A stretch of 64,000 bases of DNA from Polyangia bacterium (GTDB lineage Bacteria > Myxococcota_A > Polyangia > Nannocystales > Nannocystaceae): positions 124,001 to 188,000 of the forward strand of contig JAUIKS010000018.1 in the NCBI GenBank assembly GCA_030430565.1. Direction: 5' to 3'. A program made the position numbers and the translations under genes. A model generated the notes under the pieces. The model did no database searches. It saw nothing but the letters and a program-made list of their open reading frames with translations, and was not told the origin of the DNA. Each line of letters opens with the position of its first letter. The stretch's first letter is position 1. Of the stretch, positions 11,154 to 19,309 are shown piece by piece.

Positions 11154-12260
11154 ATGAACAAGTTCTCTTGGGTATCCGCACTTACCGTCACCGCCGTCGT
11201 CGCTATCACCGGCTGTGACGCCCCCGACAACGAGGATGTCTGGATCGACGAGCAGGCCGAGTCCTTCGAGGAGATCCCCGAGCTCCGTAACAAGAGCGTT
11301 CAGGGGCGCGTCATGCAGGGCGTCCGCTGGCAGGGCGTGGAGTGGCAGGGCGTCCGCTGGCAGGGCATCACCTGGCAGGGCGTGGAGTGGCAGGGCGTGA
11401 GCTGGCAGGGCGTGAACTGGCAGGGCGTGAACTGGCAGGGCATCAACTGGCAGGGCATCAACTGGCAGGGCATCAACTGGCAGAGCACCGAGCTCCGTGG
11501 GCTCAGCGCCGAGGGCTCGGTCCTGAGCGCGGAGGTCACGGTGGAGGTCGACGGTGAAGAGGTCGACCAGGTGATCTCGGGTGAGGACCTCAAGGGCCTC
11601 GAGATCGATGTCTACTACGATGAGGTCGACACCAACTTCACGCTGCGCATCGATGATGTCTACGTCGACCCCGACAACGCTGACGGCGATGTCTACTTCC
11701 ATAAGGTCACCTACCTCGACGCCGAGTCCGGCGTGTGGATGCCGATCTGCGAGGACGACCCGAGCAACGAGGCGATCGTCATGGAGGGCGTCTGGGACGA
11801 GGACAGCGGCGACCGCCTGGATCTAGAGGGCGTGTTCTCCTTCTCCTGCCGCAACGGCGTGGTCGCTAAGTGCGTCGAGTGGGGCTACCGCCCCTGGGCC
11901 GAGCAGGACGGCGAGTCGCTGCAGCCCGCGCACCAGGCCTGCACCCGCATGGCTCGCGCCGACTACTGCGGCGACGGCACGCCGCACACCCTCAACGGCG
12001 TCGCCATCGACATCGAGGACCAGCTCGAGACCTCGCTTCAGACCTTCGAGACCTGGTGGCCCTACGAGGCCGAGTGGAACGAGGACGGCGCGGTCTGTGT
12101 GCGACCCTTGAACCTGCGGCTCTGGCTCACCGGCGAGTCGTACCCGTCGTGCATGTTCGACATCGGCTACGTCAAGAAGTGCGGCTGGAAGCCCAAGGAC
12201 GAGACGCTGCTCGTGAATCGCTTCAGCTTCTTCTACAACTGGTGGCAGCTGAACAACTAA
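11154..12260 (+). CDS. ADYC-domain lipoprotein with 12 tandem WQG(V/I)x repeats
   Basis: 368 aa. Signal peptide with lipobox AITGC (Cys 21), an acidic linker, then 12 pentapeptides of the form W-Q-G-(V/I)-x (residues 54-113, the first M-Q-G-V-R, the last W-Q-S-T-E). The C-terminal half carries the ADYC signature MARADYCGDGTPHTLNG (about residues 265-281), defining a myxobacterial Cys-rich domain of unknown function, with FSFSCRNGVVAKCVEWGYRPW ahead of it in two shorter pieces. Pentapeptide periodicity suggests a small solenoid, but the Trp/Gln pattern differs from the A(D/N)Lxx beta-helix consensus. Strong SD (GGAGGG). Presumed surface or outer-membrane lipoprotein; role unknown. Confidence 0.85.
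   Translation: MNKFSWVSALTVTAVVAITGCDAPDNEDVWIDEQAESFEEIPELRNKSVQGRVMQGVRWQGVEWQGVRWQGITWQGVEWQGVSWQGVNWQGVNWQGINWQGINWQGINWQSTELRGLSAEGSVLSAEVTVEVDGEEVDQVISGEDLKGLEIDVYYDEVDTNFTLRIDDVYVDPDNADGDVYFHKVTYLDAESGVWMPICEDDPSNEAIVMEGVWDEDSGDRLDLEGVFSFSCRNGVVAKCVEWGYRPWAEQDGESLQPAHQACTRMARADYCGDGTPHTLNGVAIDIEDQLETSLQTFETWWPYEAEWNEDGAVCVRPLNLRLWLTGESYPSCMFDIGYVKKCGWKPKDETLLVNRFSFFYNWWQLNN
11313..11492 (+). repeat. 15-bp in-frame tandem repeat coding for WQGxx
   Basis: Twelve 15-bp units based on TGGCAGGGC(G/A)T(G/C)nnn. The last complete units (INWQG) are nearly identical at nucleotide level while the fifth codon varies in earlier units, which suggests recent expansion at the 3' side. Confidence 0.9.
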
Positions 12261-12332
12261 GGCTTCGCCGCGCGGCGACTCTCCCAACGCGCTGGCGCGC
12301 TGGCGGCACCCCTATCTATCAGTGACCGCCTA

Positions 12333-12366
12333 GACGCCCGGAGGCCCGGTAGGGGCCCCGGGCGTC
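12333..12366. terminator. Hairpin between convergent genes
   Basis: Perfect 9-bp outer stem GACGCCCGG (12333-12341) / CCGGGCGTC (12358-12366) with an inner GGCC...GGCC pairing. It lies between the stop of the ADYC gene and the stop of the opposing FGE gene, and could end transcription from both sides. No long T-run. Confidence 0.6.
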
Positions 12367-12397
12367 GCTCGTTAATCCGCGTGGCGCTCGGGACAGG

Positions 12398-14341
12398 TCA
12401 GCCCGCGCGGGGCGGGGAGACGCAGCGGAAGCCGATGCCGTGGGTGTAGGCCTCCTGGTCCATGGGGAAGCGCAGCGCCGGATCGGTGTGCTCCGCCATG
12501 AAGCTGTTGAACGCGCCGCCGCGGATGACGCGTCGCGACCCCTCGGCCGGGCCACGCGGGTCGCGCGTCACCGCGGCGGTGTCCTCGAAGCTGTACTCGT
12601 AGAAGCGATCAGATGTCCATTCGAACACGTTGCCGACGACGTCCTGCAGGCCCTCTTGGGTCGCGCCCGCGGGGAAGCTGCCGACCGGCGCCGTGCCCGG
12701 GAAGCCGTCGTCGGCGTCGAACAGCGGGCCGACCTCGGGCAGGCCGGACTCGTCACGCCAGCGCGCGCACTCGCTGCCGCAGGCGTTGGTCATCCCCGGC
12801 GACGGGGGGGCGTCGCCCCAGGGGTACACGCGCCCGTCGCGACCGCGCGCCGCGAGCTCCCACTCAGCCTCGGTCGGCAGGCGCTTGCCCTCCCACTCAC
12901 AGAACGCGCTCGCCTGCTGCCACGTCACGCAGTTCACGGGGTGCTGCTCGCGCTCGGGCTCGCCCTCGTTGCAGAGCGCGGCGTGGACCGCCCGGGCCCG
13001 CTTCCACTTGCGCATCGGCGTGCCGCCGCGCGGCCAGAAGCTCTTGCGGTGCGGCCGCTCGCACTCGCCGACGTCGGAGCAGCGGTGGTAGCGGGCGACC
13101 GTGACCTCGTGGACGTCGACGCAGTAGCTGTCGAGCTCGACCTTGTGCGCGGGCGTCGCGAGCATCATCGCGGGGTGCTCGGAGTCGCTGCCCATGAAGA
13201 AGTGGCCGCCCTCGATCAGGACCATGCCCTCGGGACAGGGAGCGGGCGGCGGCGCGGGCGGCTTGGCGACCGCGAGCGCGCGCTCGACCGCCTCGCGCGT
13301 CGGGGCGGCGCCGCGCGAGGCGTCGCGGGCGCCGTGTTCCTCCTCGACCTGAGCCTGGGCGCGCTCGACGGCCTCGAGGGTCTGGGCGCCGAGCAGCTCG
13401 TCGACCGCGAGGCCGACCCAGGCGACCAGCGCGGCCGCGATGACGACGCCCGTCACCAGCCGTGAGGGGCCGGCGCGCGCGGGCGTGGGCACCGTCAGCA
13501 GCCCCGAGTCCCCCGCCTCGCCGGCGAAGCCCTCGGGCATGCGGAGCGCGCTCGAGACGCTCGCGAGGTCGCTGTAGCCCGCGCGCCCGACCGCCGAGAC
13601 GCCGGGCACCAGGTAGCTCTCCTCGATCAGGAAGTGCGCGGCCTCGAGCGCCTCGAGCGGCGCGAGGTCCGTCAGCGCGAGCGCGTCGTCGACCGTGTTG
13701 TGACCGTCGAAGTGCAGCATCAGCTCGCGCTGCGGGAGCGTGAGCAGGTGCAGCTGCGCGCTCATCTGCGGCACGAGGACGCGGTCGCGCGGCTCGAGCC
13801 GCTCGAGCAGCTCAGCGCGGCGCGCGACCCGTCGGCGCTGCTCGGCGAGCAGCGCGATCGTCCCGCGCTCGATCGTGCGCTCGTCGGCCGGGGGGCCGAA
13901 CACGATCCCGAATGTACCTTCTTCAAGGGACAGGAGCGCGAACGCGGCCTCGTCGCCGCGCAGCTCGCCGAACACGGCGTCGACCAGCCGCCCGTCCTCG
14001 ATCCAGAGCTGACCGCTCCCGCCGCCCTCGGTCTCAAAGCAGACGCGGCACGACTTGCGGCCGGTGTGCGCGTGCTCGATCACCGTGGTCGCGCTGAGGG
14101 CGTCGAGGCGACCCCAGAACGAGCGATCGATCGGCACGTCCTGCCCGGCCCAGTGCTCCTCGTAGAGCACGTACTCGACGATCCACTGCTCGAGGGTCGC
14201 CACCGAGAGCCAGTTCTTGGCGGCGGCGGCGTCGAGGTCTAGCTCGCCGCGGACGATCCGGCCCGCGAGCTCGCGCTGCTCGGCCGTTGACCACTGGCGC
14301 TTCGCAACCATCGGCTCCTCATACTCGTCAAACATCGACAT
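12398..14341 (-). CDS. DUF4388-like domain/FGE-sulfatase (SUMF1) fusion, membrane-anchored
   Basis: 647 aa. The N-terminus has a short helical HTH-like piece (STAEQRELAGRIVRGELDLD, about 18-37), then a DUF4388/PATAN-like region (about 78-250: SGQLWIEDGRLVDAVFGELR, EAAFALLSLEEGTFGIVFGP). One hydrophobic helix at about 300 (VTGVVIAAALVAWVGLAVDELL) follows, then a Pro/Ala linker and a C-terminal FGE domain (about 375-645: GMVLIEGGHFFMGSDSEHP, VNCVTWQQASAFCEWEGKRL, LPTEAEWELAARG, GNVFEWTSDRF, RVIRGGAF). FGE-fold domains in such fusions are often binding rather than Cys-oxidising modules; activity is undetermined. Second FGE protein in the window. Confidence 0.85.
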   Translation of the reverse strand: MSMFDEYEEPMVAKRQWSTAEQRELAGRIVRGELDLDAAAAKNWLSVATLEQWIVEYVLYEEHWAGQDVPIDRSFWGRLDALSATTVIEHAHTGRKSCRVCFETEGGGSGQLWIEDGRLVDAVFGELRGDEAAFALLSLEEGTFGIVFGPPADERTIERGTIALLAEQRRRVARRAELLERLEPRDRVLVPQMSAQLHLLTLPQRELMLHFDGHNTVDDALALTDLAPLEALEAAHFLIEESYLVPGVSAVGRAGYSDLASVSSALRMPEGFAGEAGDSGLLTVPTPARAGPSRLVTGVVIAAALVAWVGLAVDELLGAQTLEAVERAQAQVEEEHGARDASRGAAPTREAVERALAVAKPPAPPPAPCPEGMVLIEGGHFFMGSDSEHPAMMLATPAHKVELDSYCVDVHEVTVARYHRCSDVGECERPHRKSFWPRGGTPMRKWKRARAVHAALCNEGEPEREQHPVNCVTWQQASAFCEWEGKRLPTEAEWELAARGRDGRVYPWGDAPPSPGMTNACGSECARWRDESGLPEVGPLFDADDGFPGTAPVGSFPAGATQEGLQDVVGNVFEWTSDRFYEYSFEDTAAVTRDPRGPAEGSRRVIRGGAFNSFMAEHTDPALRFPMDQEAYTHGIGFRCVSPPRAG

Positions 14342-14692
14342 CGGCTGCCTCGGGGCCGGCGCTCGTGAGCGCGCCTGCGCGCGCGTCTCAGGGGGTCTGG
14401 CCGGCCCGGTGGAGCACGGTACTCACGCGGCCGGGCCCGCTCAAATCTGCATGTGCGAGCCCCCTGGGAGCGGGCGCGCCCGAGCGCGCGCCCGCGCGCG
14501 CCCGCGCTCGACTCGCGTGTAGCGAGATGTGCCGATATATATGTTCAAACAGTCATGTACACGCGTTCGCGCGATGCTGCGCGCGTCGTGACCCTGCGCA
14601 TTCGGGTGACCTCGCATAGTTTGCGTCGCGCCGTGTGATGTGTCCCAACATTCACCTGGCGCCGGCCGCGGCGCGCGGTCGCGCGCGGGCGG
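14342..14692. other. Intergenic region
   Basis: No gene supported. It contains a GC-only low-complexity run near 14470-14515, an AT-rich patch GCCGATATATATGTTCAAAC at about 14530, and TTGGGACA on the minus strand at 14648-14641 pointing toward the FGE gene. Confidence 0.5.
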
Positions 14693-15271
14693 TCACTGAA
14701 GCGTCACAGGGTAGACGATCGGCTCGCCCTGGCTCTCGACCCGCAGCGCGCGACTCGGGCCGCGGGTCACCAGGACCGCGCCGGGGCGGTGGTCCGCCGG
14801 GTCGTCGATCAGGCCGTCGACCCAGTCCAAGGCGAGCTGCTCGTCGTACCAGAACAGCACGACGCGCGCGCTCGCGTCGAGCTCGAGCAGCGCGGCGTGA
14901 CACTCGCGCTCGCGCGGCGTGTCCGTGTCCACGTCGCGGGCGGGCGCGGTCGCGCCCGGGATGAGCAGCGCGCTCGCGGCGGCCTCGAAGCTCGGGCCGG
15001 CCGCGAGCGCCGCGGGGTCCTCGGCCACCGCGTCGCAGTCGAGCGCGAGCGCGGGCGCGAGCGGGTGCACGCTCAGCTCGAGGTCCTCGCCTGTCCCGTT
15101 GTGCACGTAGACATCGGCGAGGAAGGGGTCGAGGTAGCGGTCGAAGGCCTCCTGACCGTCCGCGCTGCAGGCGGTCATCAGGCACAGCGAGGCCGCGCCG
15201 GCGAGGGCCCGCGACGCGGCGCGCAGGCCCGCCGCGAGGCGCCTCGCCGACCGTGTCGGCGTGGTCTTCAT
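14693..15271 (-). CDS. Small lipoprotein sharing a domain with the protein at 17111-18766
   Basis: 192 aa. Signal peptide with lipobox LMTAC (about residue 35), then one domain with D-V-Y-V-H-N, D-C-D-A-V-A-E-D-P, ECHAALLEL and PGAVLVTRG. The same pattern (ADVYINN, CGFLAEDPGQL, DCHAVLIEIDG, PGAIIVDRD) occurs in the middle of the membrane protein two genes upstream on the same strand, so they are paralogous domains. It starts 7 nt after the vWA lipoprotein stop, so it is very likely co-transcribed with it. Not a recognised family. Confidence 0.8.
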   Translation of the reverse strand: MKTTPTRSARRLAAGLRAASRALAGAASLCLMTACSADGQEAFDRYLDPFLADVYVHNGTGEDLELSVHPLAPALALDCDAVAEDPAALAAGPSFEAAASALLIPGATAPARDVDTDTPRERECHAALLELDASARVVLFWYDEQLALDWVDGLIDDPADHRPGAVLVTRGPSRALRVESQGEPIVYPVTLQ

Positions 15272-15278
15272 GCGCGCG

Positions 15279-16898
15279 TTAGTCCTGCGGCCAGGGCTCG
15301 GGGGGCGTGGGGGGCGGGGGCGGCATCGGCTCGGACTGCTGCGCGAGCGGGTCCTCGGCGCCCGCGGCGATCAGGTTGTCGATGAACATGTAGATGTACT
15401 GAAGGTCATCCTCGATGTCGGCGTCAGGGTTCTCGAGCAGCCAGCTCTCGACGTTCTGCGCGAGGCCCTGGAGCACGACGAGTGCGCCGCGGCCGTCGCC
15501 GACGCTCGCGCGCTCGGCCGCCATCTTGAAGCCCACGAAGACGTTGAGGGTGACGAAGCCCTTCTCGGCCGAGGCGTTCTCGAAGAAGAAGTCGGGGTCG
15601 CCGAAGGTCTTCGGCGAGTTGATCTCCACCGTCTGCTCCACGTACTCCTCGGTGCTCGGCACGCGGTAGCTGAGGTCGAGCTGGCCGACGGAGGAGCCGT
15701 CGCCGGCGGGCGAGGAGGCCTGCAGGAGCTCGACGATGATCGCCCCGCCGCCGCCGCGGCGGCCGTTGTCGTTGTCGCTCGGCGACGTCCGGTGCGCGAT
15801 CTGGACGGTCGGGATGTTGATCTCGGCGCCCGCGCCCGAGAACTCAAACAGCTTCGTGCCGTAGACGCCGCGCAGGCGGTAGTCGGCGTTGTTGATGCCG
15901 ATGTCGATGCGCAGCTCCTCCGCGAGCGGGACCAGGAAGGAGGTGACCTCCTCGACGAAGACCTCCTGGACCGCGGCCGGATCCTCGAGGAAGTAGAACG
16001 CGCCCGAGCCGGTCTCGGAGAGGTCGCGCATCAGCTCGACGTCGAACTCCGTGCCGACGCCGATGGTCGTCAGGCCGACGCCGAGGTCACCCCAGGCCGC
16101 GGCGAGGTTGAGCGCCTTGGCGTCGCTCTGGATGCCCGCGGTCGCTACGCCGTCGGAGAGCAGGATGACGCGGTTTTGCAGGCCCGGCTCGGCGTGCTCG
16201 CCCACCAGGTCGTAGGCGGTGCGCAGGCCGTCGTAGACGTTGGTCGAGCCGGTCGCGAACAGCGAGGTGACCGCCTGGTCGAGCGCGGGGTCGTCGTGGG
16301 CGAGGTGGTCGGCGACGACCGTCGCCTCGCTCGCGAAGGAGACCAGCGAGACGTGATCGCCGGGCTCGAGCGCGTCGAGCATGCGGATCAGGCCCTCGAC
16401 GGTGTAGTCCATCGGGTCGCCCTTCATCGAGCCCGAGGTGTCGACCGCGATCGCGAGGTTGAGCGGCGGCCGCTCGAGCTCCTCGGGGTTGATCGGCGTG
16501 TTCATGCCGAGCAGCACGATGTTGCACTCGGAGCCCGAGATCATGTTGCCCATGCTCCCGAACAGGCCGTGCAGGCAGATGTTCTCGCCGCAGCTCGCGG
16601 GCGGCATCTCGATCTTGTGCTCGTTGAAGAAGCCGACGTCGTCGAGGACCTCGGGGCCGGGGATGCCGCCCATCTCGAGGATCTGGCGGAACTGCCCGAA
16701 GTCCTGGGCGCCGCCCTGGCCGACGCCGACGCCGGGGTCCTGGCCGGGGTCGCCCGAGCCGCCGACGCCCGAGTCGGTGCCGAAGCCGCCGCTGCTGTCG
16801 TCGCCGCAGGCCGCGAGCGCGAGGCTGGCGCTGGCGAGCGCGACGGCGGCGAGGCGGGCGCCGAGGCGCCGAGGAAAGGTAGGCACGAAGGTCTTCAT
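15279..16898 (-). CDS. von Willebrand factor A-domain lipoprotein
   Basis: 539 aa. Signal peptide with lipobox ALAAC (about residue 30), a Gly/Asp/Ser-rich linker, then a vWA domain (about 145-330) with intact MIDAS DTSGS (about 153-157), the Thr-containing loop ATGSTNVYDGL, and LLSDGVATAGI. A YfbK-like C-terminal region follows (FSGAGAEINIPTVQIAHR, VGQLDLSYRVP). Such proteins bind metal and partner proteins at the surface or periplasm. Cys residues flank the vWA (PPASCGENICLHG, GSECNIVL). Upstream gene of a pair with the small lipoprotein at 14693. Confidence 0.9.
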   Translation of the reverse strand: MKTFVPTFPRRLGARLAAVALASASLALAACGDDSSGGFGTDSGVGGSGDPGQDPGVGVGQGGAQDFGQFRQILEMGGIPGPEVLDDVGFFNEHKIEMPPASCGENICLHGLFGSMGNMISGSECNIVLLGMNTPINPEELERPPLNLAIAVDTSGSMKGDPMDYTVEGLIRMLDALEPGDHVSLVSFASEATVVADHLAHDDPALDQAVTSLFATGSTNVYDGLRTAYDLVGEHAEPGLQNRVILLSDGVATAGIQSDAKALNLAAAWGDLGVGLTTIGVGTEFDVELMRDLSETGSGAFYFLEDPAAVQEVFVEEVTSFLVPLAEELRIDIGINNADYRLRGVYGTKLFEFSGAGAEINIPTVQIAHRTSPSDNDNGRRGGGGAIIVELLQASSPAGDGSSVGQLDLSYRVPSTEEYVEQTVEINSPKTFGDPDFFFENASAEKGFVTLNVFVGFKMAAERASVGDGRGALVVLQGLAQNVESWLLENPDADIEDDLQYIYMFIDNLIAAGAEDPLAQQSEPMPPPPPTPPEPWPQD

Positions 16899-17056
16899 GG
16901 GTATGGTCTCCAGTTCAGGTCGATCCGCGGGCTGCGCTCTCGCGACCTCGCCGGGATAGTCCCCGGGGCGCTGGCTTGGTTCACCCGGAATTGAGAAAAA
17001 TTTGGGGCGCTTGTTGCGGGGTGTCTCTTGGGTCAGAAGGCTTGAGACCGCGCGCG

Positions 17057-17090
17057 GGCCCGGGCGATCGCGCGCGCGATCGACCGGGCC
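17057..17090 (-). terminator. GC-rich hairpin after the 17111-18766 gene
   Basis: GGCCCGGG...CCGGGCC arms surround an 18-bp perfect palindrome centred on CGCGCGCG (CGATCGCG/CGCGATCG). It lies about 20 nt beyond the minus-strand stop at 17111. No T-run, so factor-independent termination is uncertain. Confidence 0.5.
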
Positions 17091-17110
17091 GCGGCGGCGA
17101 GCCGCGCGGG

Positions 17111-18766
17111 CTAGAGCGCGGCGCGGTGGATGGCGACGACCTCCAGGTCAGGGCCGAGGCGCTGCGGGCCAGCGGCGCAGTCGCTGTTGAAGACGAGGCG
17201 GTCCTCGGCGTAGGGGACGTGCAGCTCGACGCTCTCGCTGGCGTCGCCGAGCGTGACGCTGGTCCCGACCGCGAGCGTGTACTGCTCGTCGCCCAGGAAG
17301 CGCGCGGCCAGCTCGCCGCGGTGCACGACCGTGCCGCAGGTCTCCTCGACGACGGGGCCGCACTCGTCGGCGCGCACGAAGTCCATCGTCGTGCCGCTGA
17401 CGAAGGGCGGCTCGCTGCCGGTGCCGAGCACGAGCGAGACGCTCTCGGTGTGCGCGGGGTTCTCGGGGTCGATGACGAGCTCGAGGGTCACGCGGGGGCT
17501 GTCGCCGAAGCCGTTGACCTCGGTGATGTTCACGCTGTCGCCGGCGGCGAAGGGGAACTCGATCTCGGGCGGCATGCACAGGTACCAGTCGACCGGCGTG
17601 CTCTCGGCGTCCGGCGGCGGCTCGCCCTCGCCGTCGTCGAGGTGCAGGCCGAGGCAGCCGTCGGGGCTGTCGTCGACGTGGGTGAGGCGCTTGATGCCCG
17701 AGGGGGTCTTGGTCCACTCGAGGCGGCGGCCGTCGCTGAGCGCCTCGCAGGTCGGGGTCTGTGAGAGCTCGCTGGGCTCAGTGGCGACCTGGAACAGGAT
17801 CTCGGGGGTCTCCGCGCGGTACGCGGCGAAGCCGAGCTCGTCCCGGTCGACGATGATCGCGCCCGGCTCGTGCTGCGTGGAGTCGGTGATGCGGCCCTCG
17901 ACCTCGGTCAGCACGATCTGTCCGTTCAGCCAGAACGCCATCGCGGGGGGGAGCCCGTCGATCTCGATCAAGACCGCGTGGCAGTCGGCCGAGCGCGAGG
18001 TGTCACGGATCGCGGCGTTGGTCCCGGGCGGCAGCGTCCAGGTCGTCGCCTGCCCGAGCAGCGGATCCGTCACGAGCTGACCGGGGTCCTCCGCGAGGAA
18101 GCCGCAGAGGCCGGAGACGCTGTTCGCGAGCTCGCGCACGCGGATGACGAGATCCTCCTCCTCGCTCGCGTTGTTGATGTAGACGTCGGCGGTGATCGGC
18201 GTGTAGTCGCCGTCGACCCAGCCGCCCGTCGCGTCGATCGAGTCCTCCCAGTCGCCGCCCTCGCTCGTCGCCACGCAGGCGATGAGGCCCATCGACATCG
18301 CGCCGGACTCGACGAGGCGGCGCGTCGGCGCGCCGGGCAGGCTCTGCATCTCCCGGAGGAAGAGCGCGTACGACAGGCCGAGGACCGGCAGCGCGACGAG
18401 ATCCGTGGGATCTACCGTGATCACCCAGGGGACCGCGATCGCGCCCATCAGCGCCGACCAGAGCGCGGCGACCTGCGGCGAGAGGTTGATGGCCGCGAAC
18501 ACGGCTCCGACCGCGACGTGGCAGGCGAGCAGCGCGCGGCGCTCGCGGACGCGCAGCAGCGCGGCGAGCAGCGCGGGCGCGACGAGCATGCCCGCGAAGT
18601 CGCTGAGCTTGCCGGTGATCGGCCCGGGCAGGATGTCTGCACCTTTGAGCAGGTGATCATTGACGATCAGGACGGCGAGCGCGACCAGCCAGGTCGGCGA
18701 GGTCAAGGCGAGCGTCGGCCGCAGCGGGGCGCGCTCGCGTGGAGCAGGGGGATAATCCAGGGGCAT
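17111..18766 (-). CDS. Membrane-anchored protein with several N-terminal helices and a lipoprotein-like domain
   Basis: 551 aa; start supported by GCGGAGGAAACAAA before the ATG. The N-terminal 160 residues hold four or five hydrophobic helices (LVALAVLIVNDHLL, FAGMLVAPALLAALL, ACHVAVGAVFAAIN, LVALPVLGLSYALF). A hydrophobic patch SMGLIACVA then leads into a domain (about 190-330) homologous to the small lipoprotein at 14693. The C-terminal third is a second Cys-containing region (CLGLHLDDGEGE, CMPPEIEFPF, DECGPVVEETCGTVVHRG). The N-terminal helices resemble small integral proteins of unknown function; the rest is presumably extracytoplasmic. No catalytic motif recognised. Confidence 0.75.
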   Translation of the reverse strand: MPLDYPPAPRERAPLRPTLALTSPTWLVALAVLIVNDHLLKGADILPGPITGKLSDFAGMLVAPALLAALLRVRERRALLACHVAVGAVFAAINLSPQVAALWSALMGAIAVPWVITVDPTDLVALPVLGLSYALFLREMQSLPGAPTRRLVESGAMSMGLIACVATSEGGDWEDSIDATGGWVDGDYTPITADVYINNASEEEDLVIRVRELANSVSGLCGFLAEDPGQLVTDPLLGQATTWTLPPGTNAAIRDTSRSADCHAVLIEIDGLPPAMAFWLNGQIVLTEVEGRITDSTQHEPGAIIVDRDELGFAAYRAETPEILFQVATEPSELSQTPTCEALSDGRRLEWTKTPSGIKRLTHVDDSPDGCLGLHLDDGEGEPPPDAESTPVDWYLCMPPEIEFPFAAGDSVNITEVNGFGDSPRVTLELVIDPENPAHTESVSLVLGTGSEPPFVSGTTMDFVRADECGPVVEETCGTVVHRGELAARFLGDEQYTLAVGTSVTLGDASESVELHVPYAEDRLVFNSDCAAGPQRLGPDLEVVAIHRAAL

Positions 18767-18942
18767 TTTGTTTCCTCCGCTTCTCTAGTCTCCGCTCCCG
18801 CGGGTTGGTTCACAACGGGCAGTTTTTTCTGCAGACGACCTCGCGTCGTTTGCGCTAGCGCGAGCCCGCGCCGTGCAATAGTGCGCGGATTCCATGTCAG
18901 CGGCCGGCGGCGCGTCGCGGTACCATGCCCCGAGGCGCCGAC

Positions 18943-19293
18943 ATGAAGGTCGAGGACCCCGATTACACCGTCACCTACACCCGCGAGGAGGGCCGGATCG
19001 AGTTTGTCGGCGCCCTCCGGATGCCCCACGCGGAGCACTACAAGCCGATCGGGAACATTCTCCAGGAGGCGGCTGGCGCCGGCGTCAGCCCGCTGGTGCT
19101 CGACTTCCGCAAGCTCCGGATGCTCAACAGCCGCGGCTTCGGCATGGTCGCCAAGTTCGTGCTCGGCCTCGCTGGCTCCAAGAGTCAGCTAACGATGAAG
19201 GTGCTCGGCAGCCGGAAGTACCACTGGCAGACGCGCTCGCTGACGACGCTCAAGCGGCTGTGGTCCTCGGTCGAGATCATCATCGAGGGCTGA
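18943..19293 (+). CDS. STAS-like slr1659-superfamily regulator
   Basis: 116 aa from the ATG at 18943, preceded by CGAGG at proper distance; an ATG at 18925 is a less supported alternative. Matches by eye the slr1659-type STAS-like fold: RIEFVGALRM, PLVLDFRKLRMLNSRGFGMV, WQTRSLTTLKRLW. Relatives are small cytoplasmic regulators in two-component or anti-sigma networks. The Ser in LNSRGF corresponds to the phosphorylatable Ser of anti-anti-sigma STAS domains. It converges on the sensor kinase gene, 16 nt away, which may hint at a shared pathway. Confidence 0.75.
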   Translation: MKVEDPDYTVTYTREEGRIEFVGALRMPHAEHYKPIGNILQEAAGAGVSPLVLDFRKLRMLNSRGFGMVAKFVLGLAGSKSQLTMKVLGSRKYHWQTRSLTTLKRLWSSVEIIIEG

Positions 19294-19309
19294 GTGCCCC
19301 CGGGCCGGC

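Noticed and set aside
11313..11492. WQG repeat considered as a CRISPR or terminal repeat of an element
   Set aside because: Continuous 15-bp in-frame coding units without spacers.
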